Shown here one piece after another: positions 35,985 through 44,707 of a stretch of 64,000 nt of DNA. How positions within the stretch are numbered: the first letter of the stretch is position 1; each line of letters begins with the position of its first letter. The position numbers were made by a program, and so were the translations under genes. The notes beneath the pieces were generated by a model that saw nothing but the letters and a program-made list of their open reading frames with translations, had not been told where the DNA came from and did not search any database. Source of the DNA: DATMNI01 sp035570275 (GTDB lineage: Bacteria; Acidobacteriota; Terriglobia; Bryobacterales; Bryobacteraceae); NCBI GenBank assembly GCA_035570275.1, contig DATMNI010000386.1, positions 1 to 64,000 of the forward strand. The letters are read 5' to 3'.

Positions 35985-36655
35985 GTTGCCGTCGCCGCCT
36001 GGGCTCCGCTTTACGAACCATTGGTTCAAACTCTTGATGTTCGTGCCGGTGCCACCATCAGTGAGTTGCTTTCTCGAATCGGCACACTTCATAAAATGGC
36101 AAAGGTATTCCGGCATTACTTCGGTAGTTGAAAGCCTGATGCGAATCGTGAAACCAGAACGCGAAATCTTTTCTGGGACCTCTTTCGCCAGAATGCATCT
36201 GCCGATGAGTTCGAGGTTCCCGTTTGATCGGACCGCCAGAATGTCGCCCTGCTTTAGGAAGTCCGGTTCGCTAGTTTTCCGTCAATTGTGACCGTGTCGA
36301 GATTCTGCGATGGCACCCAGTAGCTTTTCTGAAAGTCCTTTACCCCCACGATTTTGACACGTTCGCCTTTGCTGTCCCTTAGTTAGTGTAGTTGATTCCG
36401 TTTCGGAAGCTTGCGAGTGTTCCGAGCGGCTTATATACCCAACCCTCACCGCGTTGGGTGAAGACGGATTGCAGGTGGCCTTCAAACAGAGCACGGACGT
36501 TTTGGACATTCTTTCGGCGTTGGCTTTGGCTGTGGCGATGCCGTCAAACGCTTCGTCGAGGAGACCGACGATGCGCTCCTGCTTGGGGAGGGGTGGAACG
36601 GGTAGTTCAAACTGGCTCGGCGCTTCTCCGGTGAAGTGCGCGGCCACCCCGCCTT
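35985..36655 (-). pseudogene. Fragmented type I restriction specificity subunit (HsdS)
   Basis: Reading in pieces on the minus strand gives a recognisable HsdS second half: LPVPPLPKQERIVGLLDEAF and DGIATAKANAE (central conserved region), then after a frame change NVQNVRALFEGHLQSVF and GEGWVYKPLGTLASFRNGI, a stop, SKGERVKIVGVKDFQKSYW, a further shift and DFLKQGDILAVRSNGNLEL ... GGTGTNIKSLNQWF, where the gene breaks off next to uma2. The first target-recognition domain is missing. At least three frame disruptions plus truncation at both ends; certainly non-functional. Confidence 0.88.
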
Positions 36656-36665
36656 CCCCACGTCC

Positions 36666-37814
36666 TTACACATCGCCCGCGCCCCGCGCCGCAATCCACC
36701 CCGTGAGCTTTTTCTGCAACTCCTCTTTGCTGGGCAGGTAGAGCTGATACTCCCGTGCGTGGATGTTGGCATCCTTGGGCAGGGTGATTTCCACCAGCGC
36801 CTTGTTCTTCTGCTTGCAAAGCACGATGCCGATGGTGGAATTCTCCCTGCGGGTTTTCACGAAGCGGTCGAAGTAGTTCACATACATCTGCATCTGCCCG
36901 AGGTCCTGATGGGTGATCTTGCCGATTTTCACATCCAGCAGGACATAGGAGCGCAGCAGGCGGTTGTATAGAACCAGATCCACGAAGAAGTGGTCTTCGT
37001 CGAAGGTGAATCGCTTTTGGCGCGCCTCGAAGAGAAAGCCTTTGCCCATTTCCAGCAGGAAGCGCTCGATCTGGCTGATGATGGCGGATTCCAGATCGGA
37101 CTCGGAATAACGGCTGTGCTCATCCAGACCGAGGAACTCCAGAACCAGGGGTTCCTTAAGCAGGTCGCGCACCTGCCCAACGGTTTGCCCCTCCTGCGCG
37201 AGCCTTCGAATGCCCTTCTTATCGCGGCTAAGGGCGAGGCGCTCGTATAAGCCGGATTGGGACTGGCGTTTGAGTTCGCGCACTGTCCAGTTCCGTTCAC
37301 CGGCTTCGATCTCGTAAAAGCTACGCTCATTCGAGTTCTTGACGCCGAGGAGGAAGACGTAATGAGTCCAACTCAGGGTGAAGGGGCGGAGCGCAGGGTT
37401 TACAGATTCGCCAGTCACTGACTGGCGAATTGAGGAGGACGCAGATTTTCCAGACGCTTTCTGGAGAATCGCCAATTCGCCAGTCATTGACTGGCGAATT
37501 GCCTGGGTGTTGAATTGGCCCGTCACTGACTGGCCAATTCGATCATGGTTCTGTAAGTAGAACTGCCGCATGGACCGGAGGTTGGAGAGCGAAAATCCTT
37601 TGCCAAACTCACCCGTCAGCCGGTCCGCCAGTGCCTTGATGACCTCCTTTCCATAATCGGCCCGGTCCTCGCCGCGCTGTTCCTCCTGGACGATACGTCG
37701 GCCGATCTCAAAATTCGTGTGGACCTGAACCAAGTCCACGCCACGCGCCACGGTGGTGCGCGCCCCGGCAATCAATTCGCGGATGCCGGCAAAGAACTTG
37801 GGGGTGATTTTCAC
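36666..37814 (-). CDS. YhcG/DUF1016-type PD-(D/E)XK nuclease
   Basis: 382 residues, open. N-terminal DUF1016_N: ARTTVARGVDLVQVHTNFEIGRRIVQEEQ, YGKEVIKALADRLTGEFGKG, FSLSNLRSMRQFYL. C-terminal nuclease domain: FTFDEDHFFVDLVLYNRLLR and YVLLDVKIGKITHQDLGQM contain the D...(D/E)xK catalytic residues (D in FVDLVLYN, D-V-K). Such genes typically sit between hsdM and hsdS in type I loci; here the start overlaps the HsdM remnant (ATGA). Residues about 92-140 are low-similarity sequence (IRQSVTGE-type) encoded by four palindromes. Intact while both its partners are broken. Confidence 0.88.
   Translation of the reverse strand: MKITPKFFAGIRELIAGARTTVARGVDLVQVHTNFEIGRRIVQEEQRGEDRADYGKEVIKALADRLTGEFGKGFSLSNLRSMRQFYLQNHDRIGQSVTGQFNTQAIRQSMTGELAILQKASGKSASSSIRQSVTGESVNPALRPFTLSWTHYVFLLGVKNSNERSFYEIEAGERNWTVRELKRQSQSGLYERLALSRDKKGIRRLAQEGQTVGQVRDLLKEPLVLEFLGLDEHSRYSESDLESAIISQIERFLLEMGKGFLFEARQKRFTFDEDHFFVDLVLYNRLLRSYVLLDVKIGKITHQDLGQMQMYVNYFDRFVKTRRENSTIGIVLCKQKNKALVEITLPKDANIHAREYQLYLPSKEELQKKLTGWIAARGAGDV
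37406..37540. repeat. Four palindromes inside the YhcG coding sequence
   Basis: 37406-37430 ATTCGCCAGTCA(c)TGACTGGCGAAT, perfect; 37444-37470 a degenerate copy (GATTTTCCAGA...TCTGGAGAATC); 37474-37500 AATTCGCCAGTCA(t)TGACTGGCGAATT, perfect; 37512-37540 GAATTGGCCCGTCA(c)TGACTGGCCAATTC, one mismatch. In frame they encode repeated 'IRQSVTGE/IGQSVTGQ' peptides between the two YhcG domains. Confidence 0.9.
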
Positions 37815-38245
37815 AACAGCCCCCGAATGGTTTCGAGCACCGCCGCGCTCTCGGCATCCAGCGCCGCAATTTCGTCCATGATCTCCTGCGGGCTGCGGTG
37901 CACCACCGCCTCGCCGCCGTTTGGGTTCTTCACTAAAAGGTCGCAGGCCGGCGGGTCGATGTTCTTGGCGTCAACGCTCCAGGACATGGGCGAGTCGGCC
38001 TGCGTCTTCTGCAACTGCACGAATTCGGCAAGCGCGGCCCACACTTCCCATCGGTAGGGGTTGTCGAGAATGAACGCGTACTTCTTGCCCTCCAGCGCGG
38101 CTTCGTCGGCTTTGTCTAGCTCCAGTCCGTCCAGGTATTTCAGGAAAAGGAGCCACGAGGTCTGCTCCGTGTAGTCCAGTTCGGTGGTGCAACCGGCCTC
38201 CTTCCAGAGGACGTCATCGATGTTCTTGAGCGCTTGTTCAAACAT
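37811..38245 (-). pseudogene. HsdM (type I methyltransferase) with its catalytic core deleted
   Basis: 145 codons, open. The first 70 match the HsdM N-terminus (MFEQALKNIDDVLWKEAG, TTELDYTEQTSWLLFLKYLDG, KKYAFILDNPYRWEVWAA) and the remainder matches the extreme HsdM C-terminus (LAEFVQLQKTQADSPMSWSV, KNPNGGEAVVHRSPQEIMDE, AAVLETIRGLL). The roughly 330-residue SAM-binding core with NPPF is absent, removed in frame at about codon 69-70. It cannot methylate DNA. Overlaps the YhcG start, so the reading frame and translational coupling survive. Confidence 0.88.
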
Positions 38246-38539
38246 GTAGGGGAGTCTTTAGGCTTGAACCGGAATGGACCTTCAGTGGTCGCCTCAGGGC
38301 GCATAGTCGGGCGGCGTCCATGTTGTTTCGCATCCTGTCGGCGCCGGTCGACAAGGGTGGCCTCGAAACCGAGGTTGGCCCCGTTGCCGACCGACGGCAG
38401 GGGGGCTTCTTCTCGCGTGGCATGTTGAAGGTTTATGGTAGCCCCCTTCGCGCCTCGCTGGTAGCCCGCCGAAGTTACGAGGAATCAAGGGTTTGGCGCC
38501 GGCCGGCACTCGGCGAGAAGGCTTGTCTGCGCTCAAGCC
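38246..38539. other. Unassigned region upstream of the HsdM remnant
   Basis: About 300 bases. Short open frames exist on both strands but none has a ribosome-binding site or recognisable similarity. Probably decayed sequence. Confidence 0.4.
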
Positions 38540-38703
38540 ACGTAATTGACGATTTGGATCACTTCGAGTTGGGCCACAGCCGATGGGACCTGATCGCTCT
38601 TTTCTTTATGCACGCCTGGTATCACGGTGCCAAGCCCCGGAGCGTACAGCGCCTTCCGGCAGCGCTGAAACCTGGTGGTTTGCTGGTGATCGAGGGAGCC
38701 GGC
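38540..38703 (+). pseudogene. Fragment of a class I SAM methyltransferase
   Basis: Encodes DDLDHFELGHSRWDLIALFF, MHAWYHGAKPRSVQRLPAAL and KPGGLLVIEGAG, the usual post-motif II and motif III region of a Methyltransf_11-type enzyme. No SAM-binding motif upstream and no C-terminal part: at about 38700 the sequence switches to the permease fragment on the opposite strand. Both ends are truncated. Confidence 0.75.
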
Positions 38704-39424
38704 CCATGGCCGACAGCCACCAGGCGCGGCGCACGGGCGCGCGGCCTTTGCCATCCTCGCTGAGCAGCGCGTCGGCGCAGAGCGGGATGGCGACATCGTA
38801 ACGGTTGCCCACCTCGACGCCGAAGAAACTGGAGGGTGTGACGCCGATGACGCGGAACCCGTGGCCATCCAGGGTGATGTTGCGGCCGGGCGCGTTGGGG
38901 TCGCCCGCGAGTTCGCGCTGCCAGAAGGCATAGCTGACCACGGCGCCGGGAGAGCCACAGCCGGACTGATCGTCTTCGGCCGTGAACCCGCGGCCCAGCA
39001 TGGGCTGCACTCCAAGCACGCGGAAGAAATCGGCACTGACGTACATGCCTTCGGCGTAGCGCGCCTCACCGCCGGCGGCCAGATTGAAGCGCGACGCGCT
39101 CCAGACCATAGCGCCGGTGAAGGCCTCGTGCCGGTTGCGGATCTGCTCCCATTGGGCGGAGGTGAGCCGCGCGCTGCGGGTGGAGAAATTGCCGGAACGC
39201 ATGGACCCCTTGGCGAAATCGAGGTACGCCAGTTCCTGGGGATTGGCCACCGGGAGGGTGCGGATGCGTACCGCGTCCAGCAGTTGAAAGATGGCGGTGT
39301 TAGCGCCCACGCCGAGCGCCAGCGAAAGCACCGCGACGGCCGTGAAGCCGGGGTTTAACCGAAGCTGCCGTGCGCCATAGCGCAAGTCTTGCAGGAGATT
39401 GCCAAGCCAAGCCGTGCGATCCAT
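38704..39424 (-). pseudogene. 5' fragment of a second MacB/ADOP-type permease
   Basis: Normal start MDRTAWLGNLLQDLRYGARQ, first membrane helix (AVAVLSLALGVGANTAIFQL) and MacB periplasmic domain (GMYVSADFFRVLGVQPMLGR, DGHGFRVIGVTPSSFFGVEV) up to AWWLSAMGRL (about residue 240), after which similarity stops at the junction with the methyltransferase scrap. About two thirds of the protein (both FtsX domains) is missing. Confidence 0.85.
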
Positions 39425-39574
39425 GCGGAATGCTCCCTCCCAAATGATACGCGGCAGGCCGGATGTAGTTAGCTTATGGGGATTTAAGGGCAGGCACGGT
39501 GGCGAGAGCGGCCCTGGTCTGAGAACTGCCTGGGAACGCCCTGGAAATGGCCTGCAAAGTGCCCACCGTGGGGT

Positions 39575-40606
39575 ATGCGCCTAACCTATCGATTAACGTT
39601 GACTGCGGCAATTCTGGCGCTGGCCGTTGCGGGCGCGGCCAGGCCGGTGAAAAGTCGCGCGGGGGCCCCGGTCGCCCGCAGTCTGGCTGGAAACGATATT
39701 GAAGACTCAACGAAGACGGGCGCGGTGGGGCCGGCAGCGACGGGGCCAAGGGTGGTGCGGGCGCAGATTCTTCTGGACCGTGCCAAGTTCTCGCCGGGCG
39801 AAATTGACGGCGTCTACGGCGACGATTTCGGGATTGCGGTCAAGGGATATCAGGAAAACCATGGGCTGCAGCCGACCGGCACCATTGATGCGGAGACCTG
39901 GAGCCTGCTCAACCGCGATGCCGGCCCTCTTCTGTTGACCTACACGATTACCAGATTGGATGAGAAAGGCCCGTTCCAACCTGCGCCGGCCGACGTCCAG
40001 GAAAAGGCGAAGATGAAGTGGCTTGGCTTCGAAACGCCGGAGGAGGAACTGGGCGAGCGGTTTCATTGCTCGCCGAAGCTGCTGGCCGAGTTGAACCCCG
40101 GCAAGAAACTGGACACGGCGGGGGAGCGGATCACGGTACCGAATGTGCGGCGCGGCATTGGCAGTAACGCGGGCAATAACGCGGCCGTGCGGCTGGCGGT
40201 ACGCGTGGTAGTGTCGAAATCGAAGCGCACCGTAATCGCATACGGCGCCGGCAATAAGGAACTGGCGCAGTATCCGGCCACGGTTGGCGGCACGCACGAT
40301 CCGCTGCCGATTGGCAAATGGACCATCACCAGCGTTCTGCACTATCCGTGGTTCAACTATGACCCGGAGCACTTCTGGAACGCCAGCCCCAAACTGGCGA
40401 AAGCAGTACTCCCGCCGGGACCGAACAGTCCCGCCGGCGCAGCCTGGATCGGCATCTCGAAAGAACATTATGGAATCCATGGGACGCCGGACCCGGGGCA
40501 CATCCGGCACGGCGAATCGGCCGGGTGTATCCGGATGACGAATTGGGATGTGGACGCGCTGTCGCGCATGGTTCGACGGGGCACACCGATCACCCTGGAG
40601 GAATAG
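39575..40606 (+). CDS. L,D-transpeptidase (YkuD) with peptidoglycan-binding domain
   Basis: 343 residues. Signal peptide LTYRLTLTAAILALAVAGAA. A PG_binding_1 domain at about 55-110 (QILLDRAKFSPGEIDGVYG, GLQPTGTIDAETWSLL), a LysM-like stretch (about 140-190), then the YkuD domain: HGTPDPGHIRHGESAGCIRM holds the catalytic Cys (SxGC) and His. It forms or edits 3-3 cross-links in the cell wall. The next gene, an M23 peptidase, begins two bases after its stop, so synthesis of a wall-linking and a wall-cleaving enzyme is coupled. Confidence 0.93.
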   Translation: MRLTYRLTLTAAILALAVAGAARPVKSRAGAPVARSLAGNDIEDSTKTGAVGPAATGPRVVRAQILLDRAKFSPGEIDGVYGDDFGIAVKGYQENHGLQPTGTIDAETWSLLNRDAGPLLLTYTITRLDEKGPFQPAPADVQEKAKMKWLGFETPEEELGERFHCSPKLLAELNPGKKLDTAGERITVPNVRRGIGSNAGNNAAVRLAVRVVVSKSKRTVIAYGAGNKELAQYPATVGGTHDPLPIGKWTITSVLHYPWFNYDPEHFWNASPKLAKAVLPPGPNSPAGAAWIGISKEHYGIHGTPDPGHIRHGESAGCIRMTNWDVDALSRMVRRGTPITLEE

Positions 40607-40608
40607 CG

Positions 40609-41118
40609 TTGAGCCTCCGCGTATGCATTGCCGGGCTTTTCCCGTTGTTTCTCGCGGTTGGCGCGACCGCTTCCATTCTGGAGATGGCTCCGCCCATCGA
40701 CGGACTCGTCCTGGCGAATCTGCGGGATATGTTCGTAGAAGTTCACAGCGGACATCCGCATGAGGCGATCGACATTCTGGAGCCGAGAGGGACACCAGTG
40801 CACGCGGTGGTATCCGGCACCGTCCGCAAGCTTTTTCTCAGCAAACCGGGCGGCAACACCCTATACCAATTCGACGAAATGGGAGTGTACTGCTACTACT
40901 ACGCGCACCTGGACCGATACGCGGAAGGGCTGCGGGAGGGAATGCGGGTCACCCGAGGCGACGTCATCGGCTTTGTGGGATCGACGGGAAATGCCGATCC
41001 GCGCACGCCGCACCTGCATTTTGCGATCTTCGAGTTGGGGCCGGAAAAGCAGTGGTGGAAGGGGAAGGCCGTTGACCCATATCCGGGCCTGGTAGCCGCG
41101 GTGAAGCGGGCGCAATAG
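40609..41118 (+). CDS. M23-family peptidoglycan peptidase, TTG start
   Basis: 169 residues. The TTG at 40609 is preceded by GGAGGAA eight bases upstream (within the end of the previous gene) and opens a signal peptide (LRVCIAGLFPLFLAVGATAS); no in-frame ATG fits. LytM motifs are present: HPHEAIDILEPRGTPVHAVV (H..D zinc ligands) and HLHFAIFELG (HxH). Upstream of it, YYYAHLDRYAEGLREG gives the conserved YAHL. Cuts peptide bridges of peptidoglycan. Likely exported and cotranscribed with the L,D-transpeptidase. Confidence 0.9.
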   Translation: MSLRVCIAGLFPLFLAVGATASILEMAPPIDGLVLANLRDMFVEVHSGHPHEAIDILEPRGTPVHAVVSGTVRKLFLSKPGGNTLYQFDEMGVYCYYYAHLDRYAEGLREGMRVTRGDVIGFVGSTGNADPRTPHLHFAIFELGPEKQWWKGKAVDPYPGLVAAVKRAQ

Positions 41119-41545
41119 CGGACGACCTGCGCGCACCAGTCAAGCATCCAGGCGGGGTGTCAAGGCTTGCCGGCCGCGGTTGGGACAGTTGTCTCAACGG
41201 ACTCCAAACTCTCACTGCAAACAAGGAGGTTGCTGGCGCGCTTTGTGAAAGGCTGGGACAGACGTCCCAACTCCCCCGGTGTCGATAGCCGCAGGGCGGC
41301 CCGCGCTTTGGGACGCGCCCAGCAGAATCCCACTGACTAACCCGGCCTCGACCAACCTCGATCACCCCGGCCAACTACCCCAGCCGTGCTTCGCGCCAGA
41401 CGGTCCTCTCCCCAACCACGCATGATGATGCATGCTGTGAGCAAGCTCACATCCCCGGCATTCCCGGATGGTTTTTGCGAGCCAGGGACCGGGCGCGGGC
41501 GTGGTATCTTGAACCGGTCCCGTTTTCGAGAAGCAACGGAGGGTT
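41119..41545. other. Intergenic region with two short palindromes
   Basis: About 430 bases. TGGGACAGTTGTCTCA at 41181-41196 (one mismatch) and TGGGACAGACGTCCCA at 41254-41269 (perfect arms) are copies of one short palindrome. No gene was seen; an ACGGAGGGTT ribosome-binding site for the sedolisin gene lies at its end. Confidence 0.55.
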
Positions 41546-43099
41546 ATGGCAACCGAGAGAGTAGCCGTTCGCGGCAGTGAGCGGAAAATGGCGCCGGGGT
41601 CCAGCATGATCGGCGTCGCGGATCCGTATGAAGAGGTGAGCATTACGGTGGTGATTCGCCGGAGGACTCAAACGTTACCGCGTCCCGGGTCACGCCCGGT
41701 CCCCCGCAACAAGTTCGCCGAGCTTTATGGCGGCGATCCGGCCGATGTGGAACTGATCGAACAGTTCGCCACGGACCACGATCTGACCGTGGGCGACGTC
41801 GACCTGGCGCGGCGCAGCATCCAGCTCCGCGGAACGGTGGCGAATATGAACGAGGCGTTCGGGACTCAATTGAGCCTCTTCCAGTCTCCCGACGGCGCGT
41901 ACCGCGGCCGCACTGGCGAGTTGTCCGTTCCCAGCCATCTTGGCGACATAGTCATCGGTGTGTTCGGCCTGGACTCGCGTCCACAGGCCAGGACACGATT
42001 TCGGCGGCACTTAGGCATTGCACCAATGGCGGCCGGCGACACTTCCTACACGCCCAATGCCGTAGCCAAGCTCTACGGCTTTCCTACCGCGGGAAGCGGA
42101 TCGGGGCAGACGGTCGCCATCATCGAACTGGGGGGCGGGTTCCTGGCGTCCGACCTGAGCGCTTACTTCAGCAAGCTCGGCATCAGTCCGGCGCCGAAGG
42201 TGACCGCAGTCTCGGTGGACGGAGCCAGCAATCAAACGGTGGGCGATCCGAACAGCGCCGATGGCGAGGTGCTGCTTGACATCGAGGTAGTGGGCGCCAT
42301 CGCACCCAAGGCCAGGATCGCGGTTTATTTCGCGCCCAACACCGACCAGGGATTCCTGGACGCGATCACGACGGCAGTGCATGACAATACACGGAAGCCA
42401 TCGGTGGTATCGATCAGTTGGGGCGGCGCTGAATCCACCTGGTCGGCGCAGTCTTTGACCGCCTACGACCAGGCCTTCCAGGATGCGGGGCTGTTGGGAG
42501 TGACGGTGTGCTGCGCCTCCGGCGACGATGGCTCCACGGACAACGTCAGCGATGGCGCCGCGCACGTTGATTTTCCGGCGTCCAGCCCCAATGTACTCGC
42601 CTGCGGCGGCACGCGCCTGGAGTCAACGGGCGGGAAGATATCGAAAGAGGTGGTGTGGAACCAGGGCGCCGGGAAGGGCGCCTCGGGAGGCGGAGTCAGC
42701 GATCACTTCGCGCTGCCCACCTATCAGGCCGGCGCGAAGGTGCCGGTATCCGTCAATCCGGCCCACTTCAAAGGCCGCGGGGTGCCCGATATCGCGGGCG
42801 ACGCCGACCCGGCCACCGGATATCAGATTCACGTGGACGGAAAGGATGCCGTTTTTGGCGGAACCAGCGCGGTGGCGCCGCTGTGGGCGGCACTGATTGC
42901 GTTGATCAACGGGCAAATCGGAAAGCCCGTGGGCTTCCTGAACACAACTCTCTATGCGAAAGCGACGGGCGCGATGCACGATATCACGGTGGGAAACAAC
43001 GGCGCCTATCAAGCCGGCGCGGGATGGGATGCCTGCACGGGTTTGGGTAGTCCAAACGGCCAGGCGCTGCTGACGGCGCTGAAGGGGTTGGCAAAATGA
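41546..43099 (+). CDS. Sedolisin-family serine-carboxyl peptidase (S53) with pro-domain
   Basis: 517 residues. Pro-kumamolisin activation domain at about 25-150 (VGDVDLARRSIQLRG, NEAFGTQLSLFQSPDG, YRGRTGELSVPSHL). Catalytic domain: TVAIIELGGGF, DGEVLLDIEVVGAIAPKARI (catalytic Glu and Asp), SGDDGS region and FGGTSAVAPLWAALIALING (catalytic Ser in GTSA); the calcium site DITVGNNGAYQAGAGWDACTG lies at the end. Acid-active endopeptidases, fitting an acidobacterium. No signal peptide is visible before the pro-domain. Overlaps the next gene by four bases (ATGA). Confidence 0.93.
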   Translation: MATERVAVRGSERKMAPGSSMIGVADPYEEVSITVVIRRRTQTLPRPGSRPVPRNKFAELYGGDPADVELIEQFATDHDLTVGDVDLARRSIQLRGTVANMNEAFGTQLSLFQSPDGAYRGRTGELSVPSHLGDIVIGVFGLDSRPQARTRFRRHLGIAPMAAGDTSYTPNAVAKLYGFPTAGSGSGQTVAIIELGGGFLASDLSAYFSKLGISPAPKVTAVSVDGASNQTVGDPNSADGEVLLDIEVVGAIAPKARIAVYFAPNTDQGFLDAITTAVHDNTRKPSVVSISWGGAESTWSAQSLTAYDQAFQDAGLLGVTVCCASGDDGSTDNVSDGAAHVDFPASSPNVLACGGTRLESTGGKISKEVVWNQGAGKGASGGGVSDHFALPTYQAGAKVPVSVNPAHFKGRGVPDIAGDADPATGYQIHVDGKDAVFGGTSAVAPLWAALIALINGQIGKPVGFLNTTLYAKATGAMHDITVGNNGAYQAGAGWDACTGLGSPNGQALLTALKGLAK

Positions 43100-44616
43100 G
43101 CGCGCGGCACGGCTTACCACTACGCGGGTTGGACTCAACCCAGAGGTCGCCCTTGTTTCAGGGCCGGTTCGGCCGGATGTTTCGAACGTTACCCGCGGCC
43201 CGGTTCGGCAGGGACGACAACGAGAGTCTGACGAATCTGGACGCGCTAGGCGCCGCGATGACCTCAAGCTTCGACCCTCCGAAGGACGGCAAGGATGACG
43301 AAGAGAGCGGCATACCGGCCCTATACACGTACCTCGGCCAATTCCAGGACCACGACATCACATTCGATCCGACCAGCAGTCTGACCAAACAGAACGACCC
43401 GGACGCGCTGACCGACTTTCGCACGCCCGCGTTCGATCTGGATGACATCTACGGCCGCGGCCCCGACGATCAGCCTTACTTGTACGACAATGGGCCCACA
43501 TTTCTGCTGGGTGAGCCGATTTCAGGCGGCGGCGACCCTGACGCAAGGGACCTGCCCCGGAATAACGCGCAGATCCGGCGCGCCCTCATCGGGGATCCCC
43601 GGAACGACGAAAACGTCATCGTGTCGCAACTGCAGGGACTGTTCCTGCGCTTTCACAACCGAACCGCCGCCGACAACCCAGGGCTTGATTTCCCCGGGAT
43701 TCAGAAGTTGGTGCGCTTCCATTATCAATACATGGTGCTGAACGACTTTCTGCCGCGGATTGTCCACTCCAGCATTCTGGAAGCGCTGAAGGGCGACGAC
43801 GGAGCATACGACGAAGACAAGCTCCGGTTCTTTCACTGGAAGAATCGGCCCTTCATGCCGGTGGAGTTCTCGGTGGCGGCCTACCGTCTGGGGCATTCCA
43901 TGATCCGTCCGGGCTATCGGCTGAACGAAAATGTGCTGCTGCCAATATTTCCCATCGATCCGAAGATTGCACCTGGATTTCCGGAAGGGCTGACTGGCTT
44001 CCGTGCCATGAATCCGAATTGGGCCATCGATTGGGGCCGGTTCATCGACGTCGATATTCGTACTTACGATGGCAGTCCCGCGGATAATCAGAAGCGGCTG
44101 CAGTTTGCTTATCGGATCGATACCTCCGTAGTGACACCGCTCTCCGGCCTGCCCCGCAGTGTGGCGCCCGATCCGCCGCCCTCCTTGCCACAACGGAACC
44201 TGCGGCGCGGATTTCGATTGATGCTGCCTTCGGGTCAAGCGGTCGCGCACGCCATGAATCTGCATCCTCTGGCGGATACAGATATCCTGATTGGCAAGGG
44301 CACCGACGCCCCGGACCCCGCCGCGAAGAATATCGTGGCGGTTTCGAAAGTGTTCGCCGGGAATTGTCCCCTGTGGACTTATATCCTGGCGGAGGCCATG
44401 CACCACCAGGAACCGGTCAAAATACCGGTTAGGGAGAGCGTCACGATCACCACCCCCAGGCTGGGTCCGGTGGGCGGCCGGATTGTGGCGGAGGTTTTCC
44501 TGGGCTTGATGTTCGGCGACAGCAACTCGCTTTTGAGAGTCAATCCGCAATGGCAGCCTGCATCCGGACCGAACTTCGCGCTGAAGGACTTCGTCAACTA
44601 CGCCCTGGGTAAATAA
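43096..44616 (+). CDS. Animal-haem-peroxidase-family protein
   Basis: 506 residues. YTYLGQFQDHDITFDPTSSL holds the distal His of the peroxidase superfamily (QFxDHD); AYRLGHSMIRPGYRLNENVL holds the proximal His (RxGHS). Typical bacterial peroxicin/peroxidase-like length, no signal peptide. Translationally coupled to the sedolisin gene. Oxidises halides or phenols with peroxide in characterised relatives; the actual substrate here is unknown. Coupling with an acid protease lacking a signal peptide suggests a joint non-classical export or antibacterial role (inference). Confidence 0.9.
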   Translation: MSARHGLPLRGLDSTQRSPLFQGRFGRMFRTLPAARFGRDDNESLTNLDALGAAMTSSFDPPKDGKDDEESGIPALYTYLGQFQDHDITFDPTSSLTKQNDPDALTDFRTPAFDLDDIYGRGPDDQPYLYDNGPTFLLGEPISGGGDPDARDLPRNNAQIRRALIGDPRNDENVIVSQLQGLFLRFHNRTAADNPGLDFPGIQKLVRFHYQYMVLNDFLPRIVHSSILEALKGDDGAYDEDKLRFFHWKNRPFMPVEFSVAAYRLGHSMIRPGYRLNENVLLPIFPIDPKIAPGFPEGLTGFRAMNPNWAIDWGRFIDVDIRTYDGSPADNQKRLQFAYRIDTSVVTPLSGLPRSVAPDPPPSLPQRNLRRGFRLMLPSGQAVAHAMNLHPLADTDILIGKGTDAPDPAAKNIVAVSKVFAGNCPLWTYILAEAMHHQEPVKIPVRESVTITTPRLGPVGGRIVAEVFLGLMFGDSNSLLRVNPQWQPASGPNFALKDFVNYALGK

Positions 44617-44621
44617 ACCTA

Positions 44622-44673
44622 GTAAATGAAGCCGGCAAATGAACCCGGTAAATGAAGCCGGCAAATGAACCCG
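44622..44673. repeat. Exact 26-bp tandem duplication (13-bp subunits)
   Basis: The 26-bp unit starting GTAAATGAAGCCGGCAAATG occurs at 44622-44647 and again exactly at 44648-44673. Each half is a near copy of the other (GTAAATGAAGCCG / GCAAATGAACCCG). Lies between convergent peroxidase and alpha-glucuronidase genes. Confidence 0.9.
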
Positions 44674-44707
44674 CCAGCGGGGCGGCCGCACCAACCCGCC
44701 CCACAAA

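Noticed and set aside
35986..36291. 101-codon plus-strand frame after uma2
   Set aside because: The minus strand of this interval encodes HsdS pieces, so the plus frame is a shadow of the pseudogene.
37406..37540. Regularly spaced palindromes in yhcG as a CRISPR
   Set aside because: Only four copies with unequal spacing, and the region is translated in frame within a nuclease gene.
37811..38245. 145-residue 'novel small protein'
   Set aside because: Both halves match the two ends of HsdM, so it is a deletion remnant rather than a new family.
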